A stretch of 10,599 nucleotides of DNA from Bacillota bacterium (GTDB lineage Bacteria > Bacillota > Clostridia > Oscillospirales > Ethanoligenentaceae), in assembly GCA_023391535.1 (NCBI GenBank), contig JAEWAU010000021.1, forward strand, positions 1-10,599. The letters are read 5' to 3'. The notes beneath the pieces were generated by a model. It saw only the letters and a list, made by a program, of their open reading frames with translations. It was not told the origin of the DNA and searched no databases. Of the stretch, positions 1 to 5,449 are shown piece after piece. The translations under genes and the position numbers were made by a program. Position 1 is the stretch's first letter, and each line of letters begins with the position of its first letter.

Positions 1-32
1 CGTTCGGGGAGGGGGCCGGCGGCCTTTTCGGC

Positions 33-61
33 TTGCAGCTTCGGGGCGCGGGGTATATAAT
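33..61 (+). promoter_or_regulatory. SigA-type promoter of the CmpB-like gene
   Basis: The -35 is TTGCAG (33-38) and the -10 is a perfect TATAAT (56-61), with exactly 17 bases between them. Transcription should start near 68, giving a leader of about 75 bases. That leader contains a GC hairpin, CCCGCC (104-109) with GGCGGG (118-123). It ends in a GGGAG Shine-Dalgarno (133-137) seven bases before the ATG at 145. The call rests on sequence match only. Confidence 0.75.
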
Positions 62-144
62 GAAAATGGCTTTCCCCCGCGGCGCGGCCGCGCGCCCGAG
101 TTCCCCGCCGGCCCCCGGGCGGGAAAAACGATGGGAGTGGACAT

Positions 145-987
145 ATGTTCGTAAACCTCGTGCTGGCGTTTGCGGTTTACAGCCTGATCGGCTGGGTCTG
201 CGAATCCGTTTTCTGCTCCATCCTGTTCCGGCGTTTTGTGAACCGCGGCTTTCTGAACGGCCCCTTCTGCCCCATCTACGCGGTGGGGGCGTTTTTGCTG
301 CTCGCGCTGTTCGGGAACCTCCGCGCCGCTCCGGATATCCGGAGCATGGCGTTCGCGCCGTACGTGCTGCTGGTGTTCGCGGTGGGCACGGCGGTAACCT
401 CCGTTGTGGAGTACTTTACGTCCTGGCTGCTGGAGGTTCTGTTCCACGCCCGGTGGTGGGATTATTCCGAAAACAAGTTCAACCTGAACGGGCGCGTCTG
501 CCTCGTAAACTCGCTGCTGTTCGGCCTGATGTGCGTGGCGCTGGTGTTCGGCCTCGGCCCGTTCACAGCCGCGGGCATCGCGCTGCTGCCGCACCCGGCG
601 CGGGAGCTGCTCGCCGGCGCGTTCGTTGTGTATTTCGCCGCGGATTTCACCGTAACCGTCGCCTCCATGCAGCGGTTCAACAAGCGGCTGGCGGCATTGC
701 AGAAAGCCGTGCAGGCCCTGCGCGAGCGGCTCGACGCCACGGAGCTCTACGCCGCGCTGAATCCGCGCGAGCGCATCGAACAGCTGCGCGGGCTGCTGGA
801 TTCGGACCCGCTGGCCTCGCTGCGCGACACGATGCTCCGCCTATCCGGAGCCGTGCGCGGCAGCCAGCTGCGCCTGCTGCGCGCCTTCCCGGAAATGCGC
901 TCCACGCGCTACCCGGAGCTTCTGGCCCAACTGCGCGAGTGGCTACCCGCCGCGCGGCTCATGCGTAGGGGAAAACGGAAAAAGTAA
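145..987 (+). CDS. CmpB-like integral membrane protein ('putative ABC transporter permease', PF06541 type)
   Basis: A 280-residue membrane protein. The first ~175 residues hold about five hydrophobic segments (roughly 1-18, 43-58, 71-95, 118-148, 153-174). Residues 12-45 read like the conserved start of the PF06541 family, with YSLIGWVCES (12-21) and NRGFLNGPFCPIY (33-45). WWDYSENKFNLNGR (104-117) followed by a hydrophobic helix matches the family's second conserved block. The family name comes from a weak early assignment as an ABC-type permease; no ATPase partner lies nearby and the true function is not established. Residues 175-280 form a charged, probably cytoplasmic helical tail (coiled-coil-like 176-215) ending in a basic RRGKRKK. 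The ATG at 145 has a GGGAG site seven bases upstream and its own strong promoter. I am confident of the family, not of a transport role. Confidence 0.85.
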   Translation: MFVNLVLAFAVYSLIGWVCESVFCSILFRRFVNRGFLNGPFCPIYAVGAFLLLALFGNLRAAPDIRSMAFAPYVLLVFAVGTAVTSVVEYFTSWLLEVLFHARWWDYSENKFNLNGRVCLVNSLLFGLMCVALVFGLGPFTAAGIALLPHPARELLAGAFVVYFAADFTVTVASMQRFNKRLAALQKAVQALRERLDATELYAALNPRERIEQLRGLLDSDPLASLRDTMLRLSGAVRGSQLRLLRAFPEMRSTRYPELLAQLREWLPAARLMRRGKRKK

Positions 988-1145
988 TTTTGCAAACGGG
1001 AACAGCTGTCGCAATGGAACAAATAAAACAGATCAATAAAGAAGTCGTGAAATCGGAAATCGAGTTTTTCGGCCTTCGATACGAAAATCCGATCACGTAC
1101 TGTGGAATACTTTGCCCCATTGCTATATGGAAACGGAGTTTGGTT
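988..1145 (+). promoter_or_regulatory. AT-rich structured gap ahead of the HAD gene
   Basis: The 158 bases between two GC-rich genes are clearly richer in A+T than their surroundings. They can fold as a long interrupted hairpin. CGTG (1046-1049) pairs with CACG (1094-1097), ATCGGA (1052-1057) with TCCGAT (1088-1093), and ATCGA (1059-1063) with TCGAT (1076-1080), leaving small bulges and a 12-base loop. The frame of the next gene stays open through the gap, with an ATG at 1014 behind a poor ribosome site. The resulting 44-residue extension would be abnormal for the HAD family, so I read this as an untranslated leader. I see no clear promoter or terminator here. Confidence 0.35.
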
Positions 1146-1790
1146 TTGAAACAGCTATTTGTCTTTGATCTCGACGGCACGCTCATCAATTCGCTGGAGG
1201 ACCTCGCCGAAAGCACCAACCGGGCGCTCGCGCAAAACGGCTTCCCGCAGTATCCGGCGCAGCGGTACCGCACGTTCGTGGGCGACGGCGTAGGGATGCT
1301 CGTAAAGCGCGCGCTGGGAAGCGCCGCCACGCCGGAAAACGAGGAAAAAATCCTCGCGGGCTTTAACCGCGAGTACGCCGCGCACTACGCCGACCACACG
1401 CGCCCCTACCCCGGCATTCCCGGGGCGCTGCTGGCGCTCGCGCAAAAGGGCGTGCGCTGCGCGGTGCTTTCGAACAAGCCGGATCACTTCGTAAAAGAGA
1501 TCGTTGCGCGCATGTTCCCCGGCTTTTCCTTCGCGTGGGTGCAGGGCAAGGCCGAGGGCTTCGCGCGCAAGCCGGACCCTGCCTCGCTGCTGCACATCCT
1601 GCAAAGCCTCGCGGCGCCCAAAGAAGGGGTTTTGTATATCGGCGATTCCAACGTGGATATCGAAACGGGGAAGCGCGCCGGCGTGGAAACCTGCGGCGTC
1701 ACCTGGGGCTTCCGCGGGCGCGCGGAGCTTGAGGCGGCGGGCGCTTCTTATGTGGCGCAAACCCCTGGCGAGCTTCCGGCGCTGGCGTAA
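1146..1790 (+). CDS. HAD-superfamily hydrolase, phosphoglycolate phosphatase-like (Gph type)
   Basis: A 214-residue cytoplasmic phosphatase of HAD subfamily IA. Known members hydrolyse small phosphomonoesters such as 2-phosphoglycolate; the substrate here is not proven. All four catalytic motifs are present (numbering from the TTG start). The nucleophile motif is DLDGTL (Asp8, Asp10), motif II is VLSNKP (Ser109), the motif III lysine is in RKPDP (Lys142), and motif IV is GDSNVD (Asp167, Asp171). Residues ~15-80 are the helical cap. I chose TTG 1146 because GGAG (1135-1138) lies seven bases upstream and because Gph-type proteins start 3-6 residues before DLDGT. The open frame continues back to 990 and includes an ATG at 1014, but that would add an unusual tail with a weak ribosome site. 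It probably has its own transcript or follows the CmpB-like gene, and it converges with the phosphoesterase gene 33 bases downstream. Confidence 0.88.
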   Translation: MKQLFVFDLDGTLINSLEDLAESTNRALAQNGFPQYPAQRYRTFVGDGVGMLVKRALGSAATPENEEKILAGFNREYAAHYADHTRPYPGIPGALLALAQKGVRCAVLSNKPDHFVKEIVARMFPGFSFAWVQGKAEGFARKPDPASLLHILQSLAAPKEGVLYIGDSNVDIETGKRAGVETCGVTWGFRGRAELEAAGASYVAQTPGELPALA

Positions 1791-1823
1791 GCCCAAAGGG
1801 GATGCTTCAAAATGAGTGACGAT

Positions 1824-2603
1824 TCATTTCGCAGCAGCCCCGTCTTGCTCCTCGCCGCGCAGAAGCGTGATCTCCCAGATTTGCGGGGCGGCCATGATGC
1901 GGACGGGCGGCCCCACGGTGCCGATGCCGTTTGAAATGACGATGGTGGTGCGCCCCTCATGCACCACGCCGGTGAGATATTTGAGTTTGGCTTCGCCGGG
2001 CCACGGCGGAATCCACTTGCCGCGGAAGCTCACCTGCCCGCCGTGCGTGTGCCCGCAGAGCATGAGATCCACGGCGTCCGGGGGAAGTTTCAGCGCGTAG
2101 TTCGGGTGGTGCGTTACCAGCAGCACAAAATCCTCGGGCGAAACGCCCGCGAGCACGGGCGCGATGTGCTGCGTGGAGGTGGTGAGGTCGCCCACTCCGC
2201 CCAGCCGGAACCGGCTGCCGCCGCGCGAAATCCAGAAGCCGCGGTTATCCAGCAGGCCGATGCCGGAGCGCTCCATGCAGCGCTCGCACTGCGGGCCGTC
2301 GGCCTTGCGGTCGTGGTTGCCCAGCACGCCGAACACCCCGAGGCGCGCGCGCAGCGCCGCCGCCTCCTCGAAAAACGGTGCGATGCGCCGCGCGTCGCGG
2401 TCCACATAATCGCCGCCCAGCAAAACCAGGTCGGGCGCGAGATTGTTGGTCATTTCAAAAAGCGCGCGGACTTTTTCCTGCGAAAAGCACCGTCCGTGGT
2501 GAATATCCGCGAGGAACGCAACCCGCGTCCCCTCGAATGCCTTGGGGATGCGCGGGCAGCGGTACCGGTAGCGCTTGAGCACGATGTTTTCGATGCGGTT
2601 CAA
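1824..2603 (-). CDS. Calcineurin-like metallophosphoesterase (YkuE-type)
   Basis: A 259-residue dimetal phosphoesterase with a complete active-site set (numbering from TTG 2603). It has DIH (Asp33, His35), GGDYVD (Asp65), GNHD (Asn96, His97), the tandem histidines of THHP (165-166), and GHTHGG (His185, His187). Together these define the Mn/Fe-binding calcineurin fold. The nearest characterised group is YkuE-like, and related enzymes in other bacteria are UDP-diacylglucosamine pyrophosphatases; the substrate here is unknown. No signal peptide or membrane helix is visible, so it is probably cytoplasmic or peripheral. I chose TTG 2603 because GGGAGGG (2616-2610) lies six bases upstream, separated by a T-run. 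A TTG at 2645 would add 14 residues but has no ribosome site. The gene is divergent from the membrane protein at 2874 and convergent with the HAD gene. A short inverted repeat, AAATGA/TCATTT (1810-1829), sits at its 3' end. Confidence 0.9.
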   Translation of the reverse strand: MNRIENIVLKRYRYRCPRIPKAFEGTRVAFLADIHHGRCFSQEKVRALFEMTNNLAPDLVLLGGDYVDRDARRIAPFFEEAAALRARLGVFGVLGNHDRKADGPQCERCMERSGIGLLDNRGFWISRGGSRFRLGGVGDLTTSTQHIAPVLAGVSPEDFVLLVTHHPNYALKLPPDAVDLMLCGHTHGGQVSFRGKWIPPWPGEAKLKYLTGVVHEGRTTIVISNGIGTVGPPVRIMAAPQIWEITLLRGEEQDGAAAK

Positions 2604-2661
2604 AAAAAGCCCTCCCGAAACGGTTTGCCCGATGCGTTTGTTCAATGGAAATACGGCGAAA

Positions 2662-2704
2662 AATCCGCGCCAAATGTTTTTTATGGGTTTCGGCGCGGAT
2701 TATA
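2662..2704 (-). promoter_or_regulatory. Inverted repeat overlapping a leftward -10 box (candidate operator or leader hairpin)
   Basis: AATCCGCGCC (2662-2671) and GGCGCGGATT (2692-2701) are a perfect 10-bp inverted repeat with a 20-base spacer. On the minus strand TATAAT (2704-2699) overlaps the right arm, so the repeat would cover the -10 and the first bases of the phosphoesterase transcript. No good -35 is visible at the right distance. On the same strand the repeat is followed by TTTTT, so it could also act as a weak terminator or attenuator. Operator function is an inference. Confidence 0.4.
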
Positions 2705-2769
2705 TCCGCATTTGGATCGGAAATCGTATTACAAAGCATATCCAGTTCGGGCTGCAAAATTCCGCGCGG

Positions 2770-2798
2770 TTGCAAAATATGGAATATCGTGCTATTCT
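2770..2798 (+). promoter_or_regulatory. Promoter of the six-helix membrane protein
   Basis: TTGCAA (2770-2775) and TATTCT (2793-2798) are separated by 17 bases, each matching four of six consensus bases. Transcription would start near 2805 and give a leader of about 70 bases before the ATG at 2874. The local sequence is AT-rich against a GC-rich background, which supports a promoter. Confidence 0.5.
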
Positions 2799-2841
2799 GA
2801 ATCCGGATGCGCGGATGCCGGCGCGAACGGTTCCGGCGGCG

Positions 2842-2873
2842 CTTTCCCCGATGCGGAAAGAGGGCGCTTTTTT
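2842..2873 (+). promoter_or_regulatory. Hairpin over the ribosome-binding site, followed by a T-run up to the start codon
   Basis: CTTTCC (2842-2847) pairs with GGAAAG (2855-2860). After a four-base bulge, GCG (2839-2841) can pair with CGC (2865-2867). Six T residues (2868-2873) follow directly and end at the ATG. The bulge and 3' arm contain GAGGG, the likely Shine-Dalgarno. A second stem, GCCGG/CCGGC, lies just upstream (about 2818-2837). The layout resembles an intrinsic terminator fused to a translation start, so initiation may depend on structure. No known riboswitch consensus was recognised. Confidence 0.35.
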
Positions 2874-3566
2874 ATGGAGCTTCCCACACCCAAAAGGCAC
2901 GAATACCCGGTGTTGCTGCTGCTGGCCGTTTTATTCGGATTTGTTTGCCCCGCGCTGAACGCGATCCTTCCAAACGCGGGCCAGTTCCGCCTGATTCACA
3001 CGCCGGTACCCCTGGGCGTGTGGGTTCTTCTCGATATTCTGAGTGAATGCTGGGCGGGCGTAGCGCTATTCGCCGCGCTGCGCTTCCCGCTGAGGCGCTG
3101 CGTGCCGCTGCTCCTGATGCCGGTGCTCGCCGTCGCGCTGAATGGCGCCGCTCTGGCGGCGTGGGCCGGGTGGGATTCCGTGCGCGGGCCGCTCCTAACC
3201 ACCCTGCTCCTCGAGCCTTTGATTTTCTGCTGCTGGCTGCTTGTTGCGGCTGTGGCAAAGCCCCTCGCGCGGCATACGCCTTACGAATGGATTCCCCTGG
3301 CTGCGCTGCTGTTCTTGGGCAATGTGCTGGTGTCCGCCGTCGGTTTCGGCCTCCGGATGTCCGTTTCCAAGTTCTTTCTCTCGTTGTGGAGCACGGGGAA
3401 CACGACCTTGACGCAGGGAAGCGTGCGGATACAGTTCGGCGGGGTGCTGCGGGCGTTCGCTGCGGAGTTTCTCACCTACGCGCTGCTGTGGGGAATCGCA
3501 GACCAGCGCCTGTTTTCCCGCATCGGGCGGCTTGCGCGACGCGCGTGGGACGCCACGGCGGCCTGA
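2874..3566 (+). CDS. Hypothetical six-helix membrane protein
   Basis: A 230-residue protein I do not recognise as a named family. It has six clear hydrophobic helices at roughly 11-31, 47-69, 74-98, 106-127, 138-158 and 189-209. The N-terminus is short, polar and presumably cytoplasmic. Basic residues follow helix 2 (RFPLRR, 70-75) and the last helix (RLARR, 219-223). A polar loop at ~165-188 is rich in Ser/Thr. No signal peptidase site, catalytic motif or transporter signature is visible. The frame is open far upstream (to 1959), but that part runs antisense to the phosphoesterase gene and is not coding. ATG 2874 follows a promoter and GAGGG nine bases away. It is likely monocistronic, with a terminator just after its stop. 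It could be a small transporter or an envelope stress protein; no function is assigned. Confidence 0.75.
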   Translation: MELPTPKRHEYPVLLLLAVLFGFVCPALNAILPNAGQFRLIHTPVPLGVWVLLDILSECWAGVALFAALRFPLRRCVPLLLMPVLAVALNGAALAAWAGWDSVRGPLLTTLLLEPLIFCCWLLVAAVAKPLARHTPYEWIPLAALLFLGNVLVSAVGFGLRMSVSKFFLSLWSTGNTTLTQGSVRIQFGGVLRAFAAEFLTYALLWGIADQRLFSRIGRLARRAWDATAA

Positions 3567-3571
3567 ACGCG

Positions 3572-3602
3572 GACTTTCCGGCAAGCCGGCAGTCTTCCTT
3601 TT
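3572..3602 (+). terminator. Intrinsic terminator of the membrane-protein gene
   Basis: GACT (3572-3575) and AGTC (3591-3594) enclose CCGG/CCGG (3578-3581, 3586-3589) with a CAAG loop. TTCCTTTT follows. It starts six bases after the stop codon, and the T-tract is interrupted. A weaker second hairpin, CCGC/GCGG (3609-3623), is followed by ACTTTTGTTTT. Confidence 0.5.
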
Positions 3603-3669
3603 GCGCCGCCGCGGGAAAAGCGGACTTTTGTTTTAAAAGAATCCGGATTACAAATTAAAGGATGGAAAC

Positions 3670-4845
3670 ATGGAACAGTTTACGTTTATTTGCCCCTGCG
3701 TGTTTGGAGTGGAAAGCATCGTGGCCGAGGAATTGCGGGCCCTGGGCGCCGAAGACGCGCGCGCCGAGAACGGGCGCGTGCTCTTTTCGGGGGACGAAGC
3801 CGCGCTCGCGCGCGCCAATATCGGGCTGCGCTGCGCCGAACGGGTGCTTTTGTGCCTCGGGGAATTCGAGGCGCGCAGTTTCGAGGAGCTTTTCCAGGGC
3901 GTTAAGGCGCTGCCTTGGGAGCGGTTCATCGGGCGCGCGGACGCGTTCCCCGTGAAGGGCTGGTCGCTCAATTCCGCCCTGCACAGCGTGCCGGACTGCC
4001 AGGCCATCATCAAGAAGGCCGTGGTGGAGCGGCTTAAGCAGAAATACCATGTGGAATGGTTCCAGGAGACGGGCGCGAAATTCCAGATTCAGTTTTCCAT
4101 TCTGAAGGACCGCGTCAGCGTCAGCCTGGACACCTCGGGCGAGGGGCTGCACAAGCGCGGCTACCGCAAAGACGCGAACGCCGCGCCGCTCAAGGAAACG
4201 CTGGCCGCGGCCCTGTGCTCGCTCGCGCGCGTCTACCCGGACCGCGCGTTCTGCGACCCGATGTGCGGCTCCGGCACCATCCTCATCGAAGCGGCGCTCC
4301 TGGCCCGGAACATCGCGCCTGGGGTTAACCGCCGCTTCGCGGCCGAAAGCTGGCATCTGGCGCCGGGCATCTGGAAGAACGCGCGCGAGGAAGCCCGCGC
4401 GAAAGAAACGCGCGAAGCCCCCGAGATCTTCGGGTACGACATCGACGAGGCGGCCGTGGCGCTCGCGCGCGAGAACGCGGGCAAGGCCGGCGTGGGCGAT
4501 CTCGTGCGCGTGGCGCGGCAGGACCTGCGCGCCTTTTCCCCCGCGCAGCCGCGCGGCACCGTGGTGACAAACCCGCCCTACGGCGAGCGCATGTTGGACG
4601 TGCAGGCCGCCGAGGAGCTTTACGGCGTGCTCGGAAAGGTGCTCTTAAAGCTGCCGGACTGGCGCGTCTACGTCATCAGCCCCAGCGAGCGGTTCGAAAC
4701 GCTGTTCGGCCGCCGGGCGGACCGCCGCCGCAAGCTCTACAACGGTATGATCAAGTGCGAGCTGTTCCAGTATTACCGCCGCCGGGACGCCCCCGCGGGC
4801 GACGCGCACGGCGGCCCCGGCCGCCCCCCGCGGGCGGCCCGCTGA
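3670..4845 (+). CDS. THUMP-domain class I RNA methyltransferase (RlmL/YpsC family, 23S rRNA m2G)
   Basis: A 391-residue cytoplasmic SAM-dependent methyltransferase. Its E. coli relative RlmL makes N2-methylguanosine at position 2445 of 23S rRNA, and B. subtilis YpsC is the nearer Gram-positive relative. Residues 1-50 are the ferredoxin-like start and ~50-155 the THUMP RNA-binding region. HKRGYRKDANAAPLKETLAA (161-180) is the conserved bridge to the Rossmann domain. SAM motif I is DPMCGSGT (196-203), the acidic SAM contact is in GYDID (255-259), and the catalytic motif is NPPYGER (301-307). Length fits the single-domain YpsC form, without the RlmK half of the E. coli fusion. The last ~20 residues are a low-complexity Gly/Pro/Arg tail over a GC hairpin (4819-4839). 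ATG 3670 has AAAGGA (3657-3662) seven bases upstream. Exact target specificity is an inference. Confidence 0.92.
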   Translation: MEQFTFICPCVFGVESIVAEELRALGAEDARAENGRVLFSGDEAALARANIGLRCAERVLLCLGEFEARSFEELFQGVKALPWERFIGRADAFPVKGWSLNSALHSVPDCQAIIKKAVVERLKQKYHVEWFQETGAKFQIQFSILKDRVSVSLDTSGEGLHKRGYRKDANAAPLKETLAAALCSLARVYPDRAFCDPMCGSGTILIEAALLARNIAPGVNRRFAAESWHLAPGIWKNAREEARAKETREAPEIFGYDIDEAAVALARENAGKAGVGDLVRVARQDLRAFSPAQPRGTVVTNPPYGERMLDVQAAEELYGVLGKVLLKLPDWRVYVISPSERFETLFGRRADRRRKLYNGMIKCELFQYYRRRDAPAGDAHGGPGRPPRAAR

Positions 4846-4933
4846 CCCGCCTCTTCGGCCCGGCAGAGTTTCGGCAGGATGGCGAAACATGCGGATTATT
4901 TTGGCACGTATTTGGGCAGAATAACAAAAATAC

Positions 4934-4965
4934 AGGTGCTTCGGCTTTAGCACTTGATTTTTTTT
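4934..4965 (+). terminator. Terminator of the methyltransferase gene, merged with the groESL promoter
   Basis: AGGTGCT (4934-4940) pairs with AGCACTT (4949-4955), seven pairs including one G-U, across an eight-base loop. GA and then eight T residues (4958-4965) follow. The 3' arm and T-tract lie inside the -35 and spacer of the groESL promoter, so one stretch of DNA seems to do both jobs. Confidence 0.55.
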
Positions 4966-4982
4966 CCGGCAGTGCGTAAAAT
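4954..4982 (+). promoter_or_regulatory. SigA-type promoter of groESL
   Basis: TTGATT (4954-4959) and TAAAAT (4977-4982) are separated by 17 bases, with a run of T in the spacer. The predicted start near 4989 falls at the left edge of the CIRCE element, which is the usual layout for HrcA-controlled operons. Confidence 0.75.
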
Positions 4983-4987
4983 AAGTT

Positions 4988-5014
4988 TTGGCACTCGGGA
5001 ATAATGAGTGCTAA
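4988..5014 (+). promoter_or_regulatory. CIRCE element (HrcA repressor operator)
   Basis: TTGGCACTC-N9-GAGTGCTAA matches the CIRCE consensus TTAGCACTC-N9-GAGTGCTAA with one change (A to G at position 3 of the left arm) and the exact nine-base spacer. In known systems the HrcA repressor, kept active by GroEL, binds here and is released on heat or misfolding stress. hrcA itself is not in this window. The element is downstream of the promoter and will be transcribed. Confidence 0.95.
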
Positions 5015-5107
5015 TCCCGAGTATGATTGCGGCGGCCCTGCCGAACGCGCGGGCGCGCGGGCCGGGAGCGCCGTGAAAAAAACATTGAATTTCAGGGAGG
5101 AATAGCA

Positions 5108-5392
5108 ATGACGATGAAGCCTTTGGCGGACAGGGTGGTCGTTAAGATGGTGGAAGCCGAGGAAACGACCAAGAGCGGCATTATCCTCGCGGGCACGGCC
5201 AAGGAAAAGCCGCAGGTTGCGGAAGTCGTCGCGGTGGGCCCCGGCGGGCTTGTGGACGGCAAAGAGGTAAAGATGTACGTGAACGTGGGCGACCGGGTCA
5301 TCACGAGCAAATACTCCGGCACCGAGGTCAAGCTGGACGGCACCGAGTACACCATCGTGCGCCAGAGCGACATCCTCGCGGTTGTGGAATAA
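5108..5392 (+). CDS. groES: Co-chaperonin GroES (Hsp10)
   Basis: A 94-residue co-chaperonin, the usual size. As a heptamer it caps GroEL rings during ATP-driven protein folding in the cytoplasm. KPLADRVVVK (4-13) is the conserved start. The flexible GroEL-binding loop is at ~17-35 with the SGIIL contact (23-27). VVAVGPG (40-46) and VNVGDRVI (58-65) are conserved core strands, and the end, SDILAVVE, is typical. ATG 5108 has GGGAGG (5095-5100) seven bases upstream; the open frame before it overlaps the promoter leader and is not coding. It is first gene of a two-gene operon with groEL 57 bases downstream, controlled by CIRCE. The leader also holds a GC stem, GGCCC/GGGCC (5034-5063). Confidence 0.98.
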   Translation: MTMKPLADRVVVKMVEAEETTKSGIILAGTAKEKPQVAEVVAVGPGGLVDGKEVKMYVNVGDRVITSKYSGTEVKLDGTEYTIVRQSDILAVVE

Positions 5393-5449
5393 GAGCTTTT
5401 CCTCAAAAAGCAGTTCTTAAAAAATGCAGTAACGGAGGGAATCAAGTAA

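Noticed and set aside
33..968. A 311-codon frame overlapping the CmpB-like gene in another frame
   Set aside because: It starts inside the promoter, and the product is Arg/Ala/Pro-rich, the signature of a shifted GC-rich frame.
1810..1829. AAATGA/TCATTT inverted repeat as a terminator between convergent genes
   Set aside because: The stem is short and AT-rich, has no T-tract in either direction and overlaps the phosphoesterase stop codon.
1959..2873. Upstream continuation of the membrane-protein frame over the phosphoesterase gene
   Set aside because: It overlaps a complete metallophosphoesterase on the other strand, is Arg/Ala-rich without motifs, and crosses the divergent promoter region.
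4819..4839. 8-bp GC hairpin at the end of the methyltransferase gene as its terminator
   Set aside because: It lies inside the coding region and no T-run follows; the hairpin at 4934-4965 fits better.
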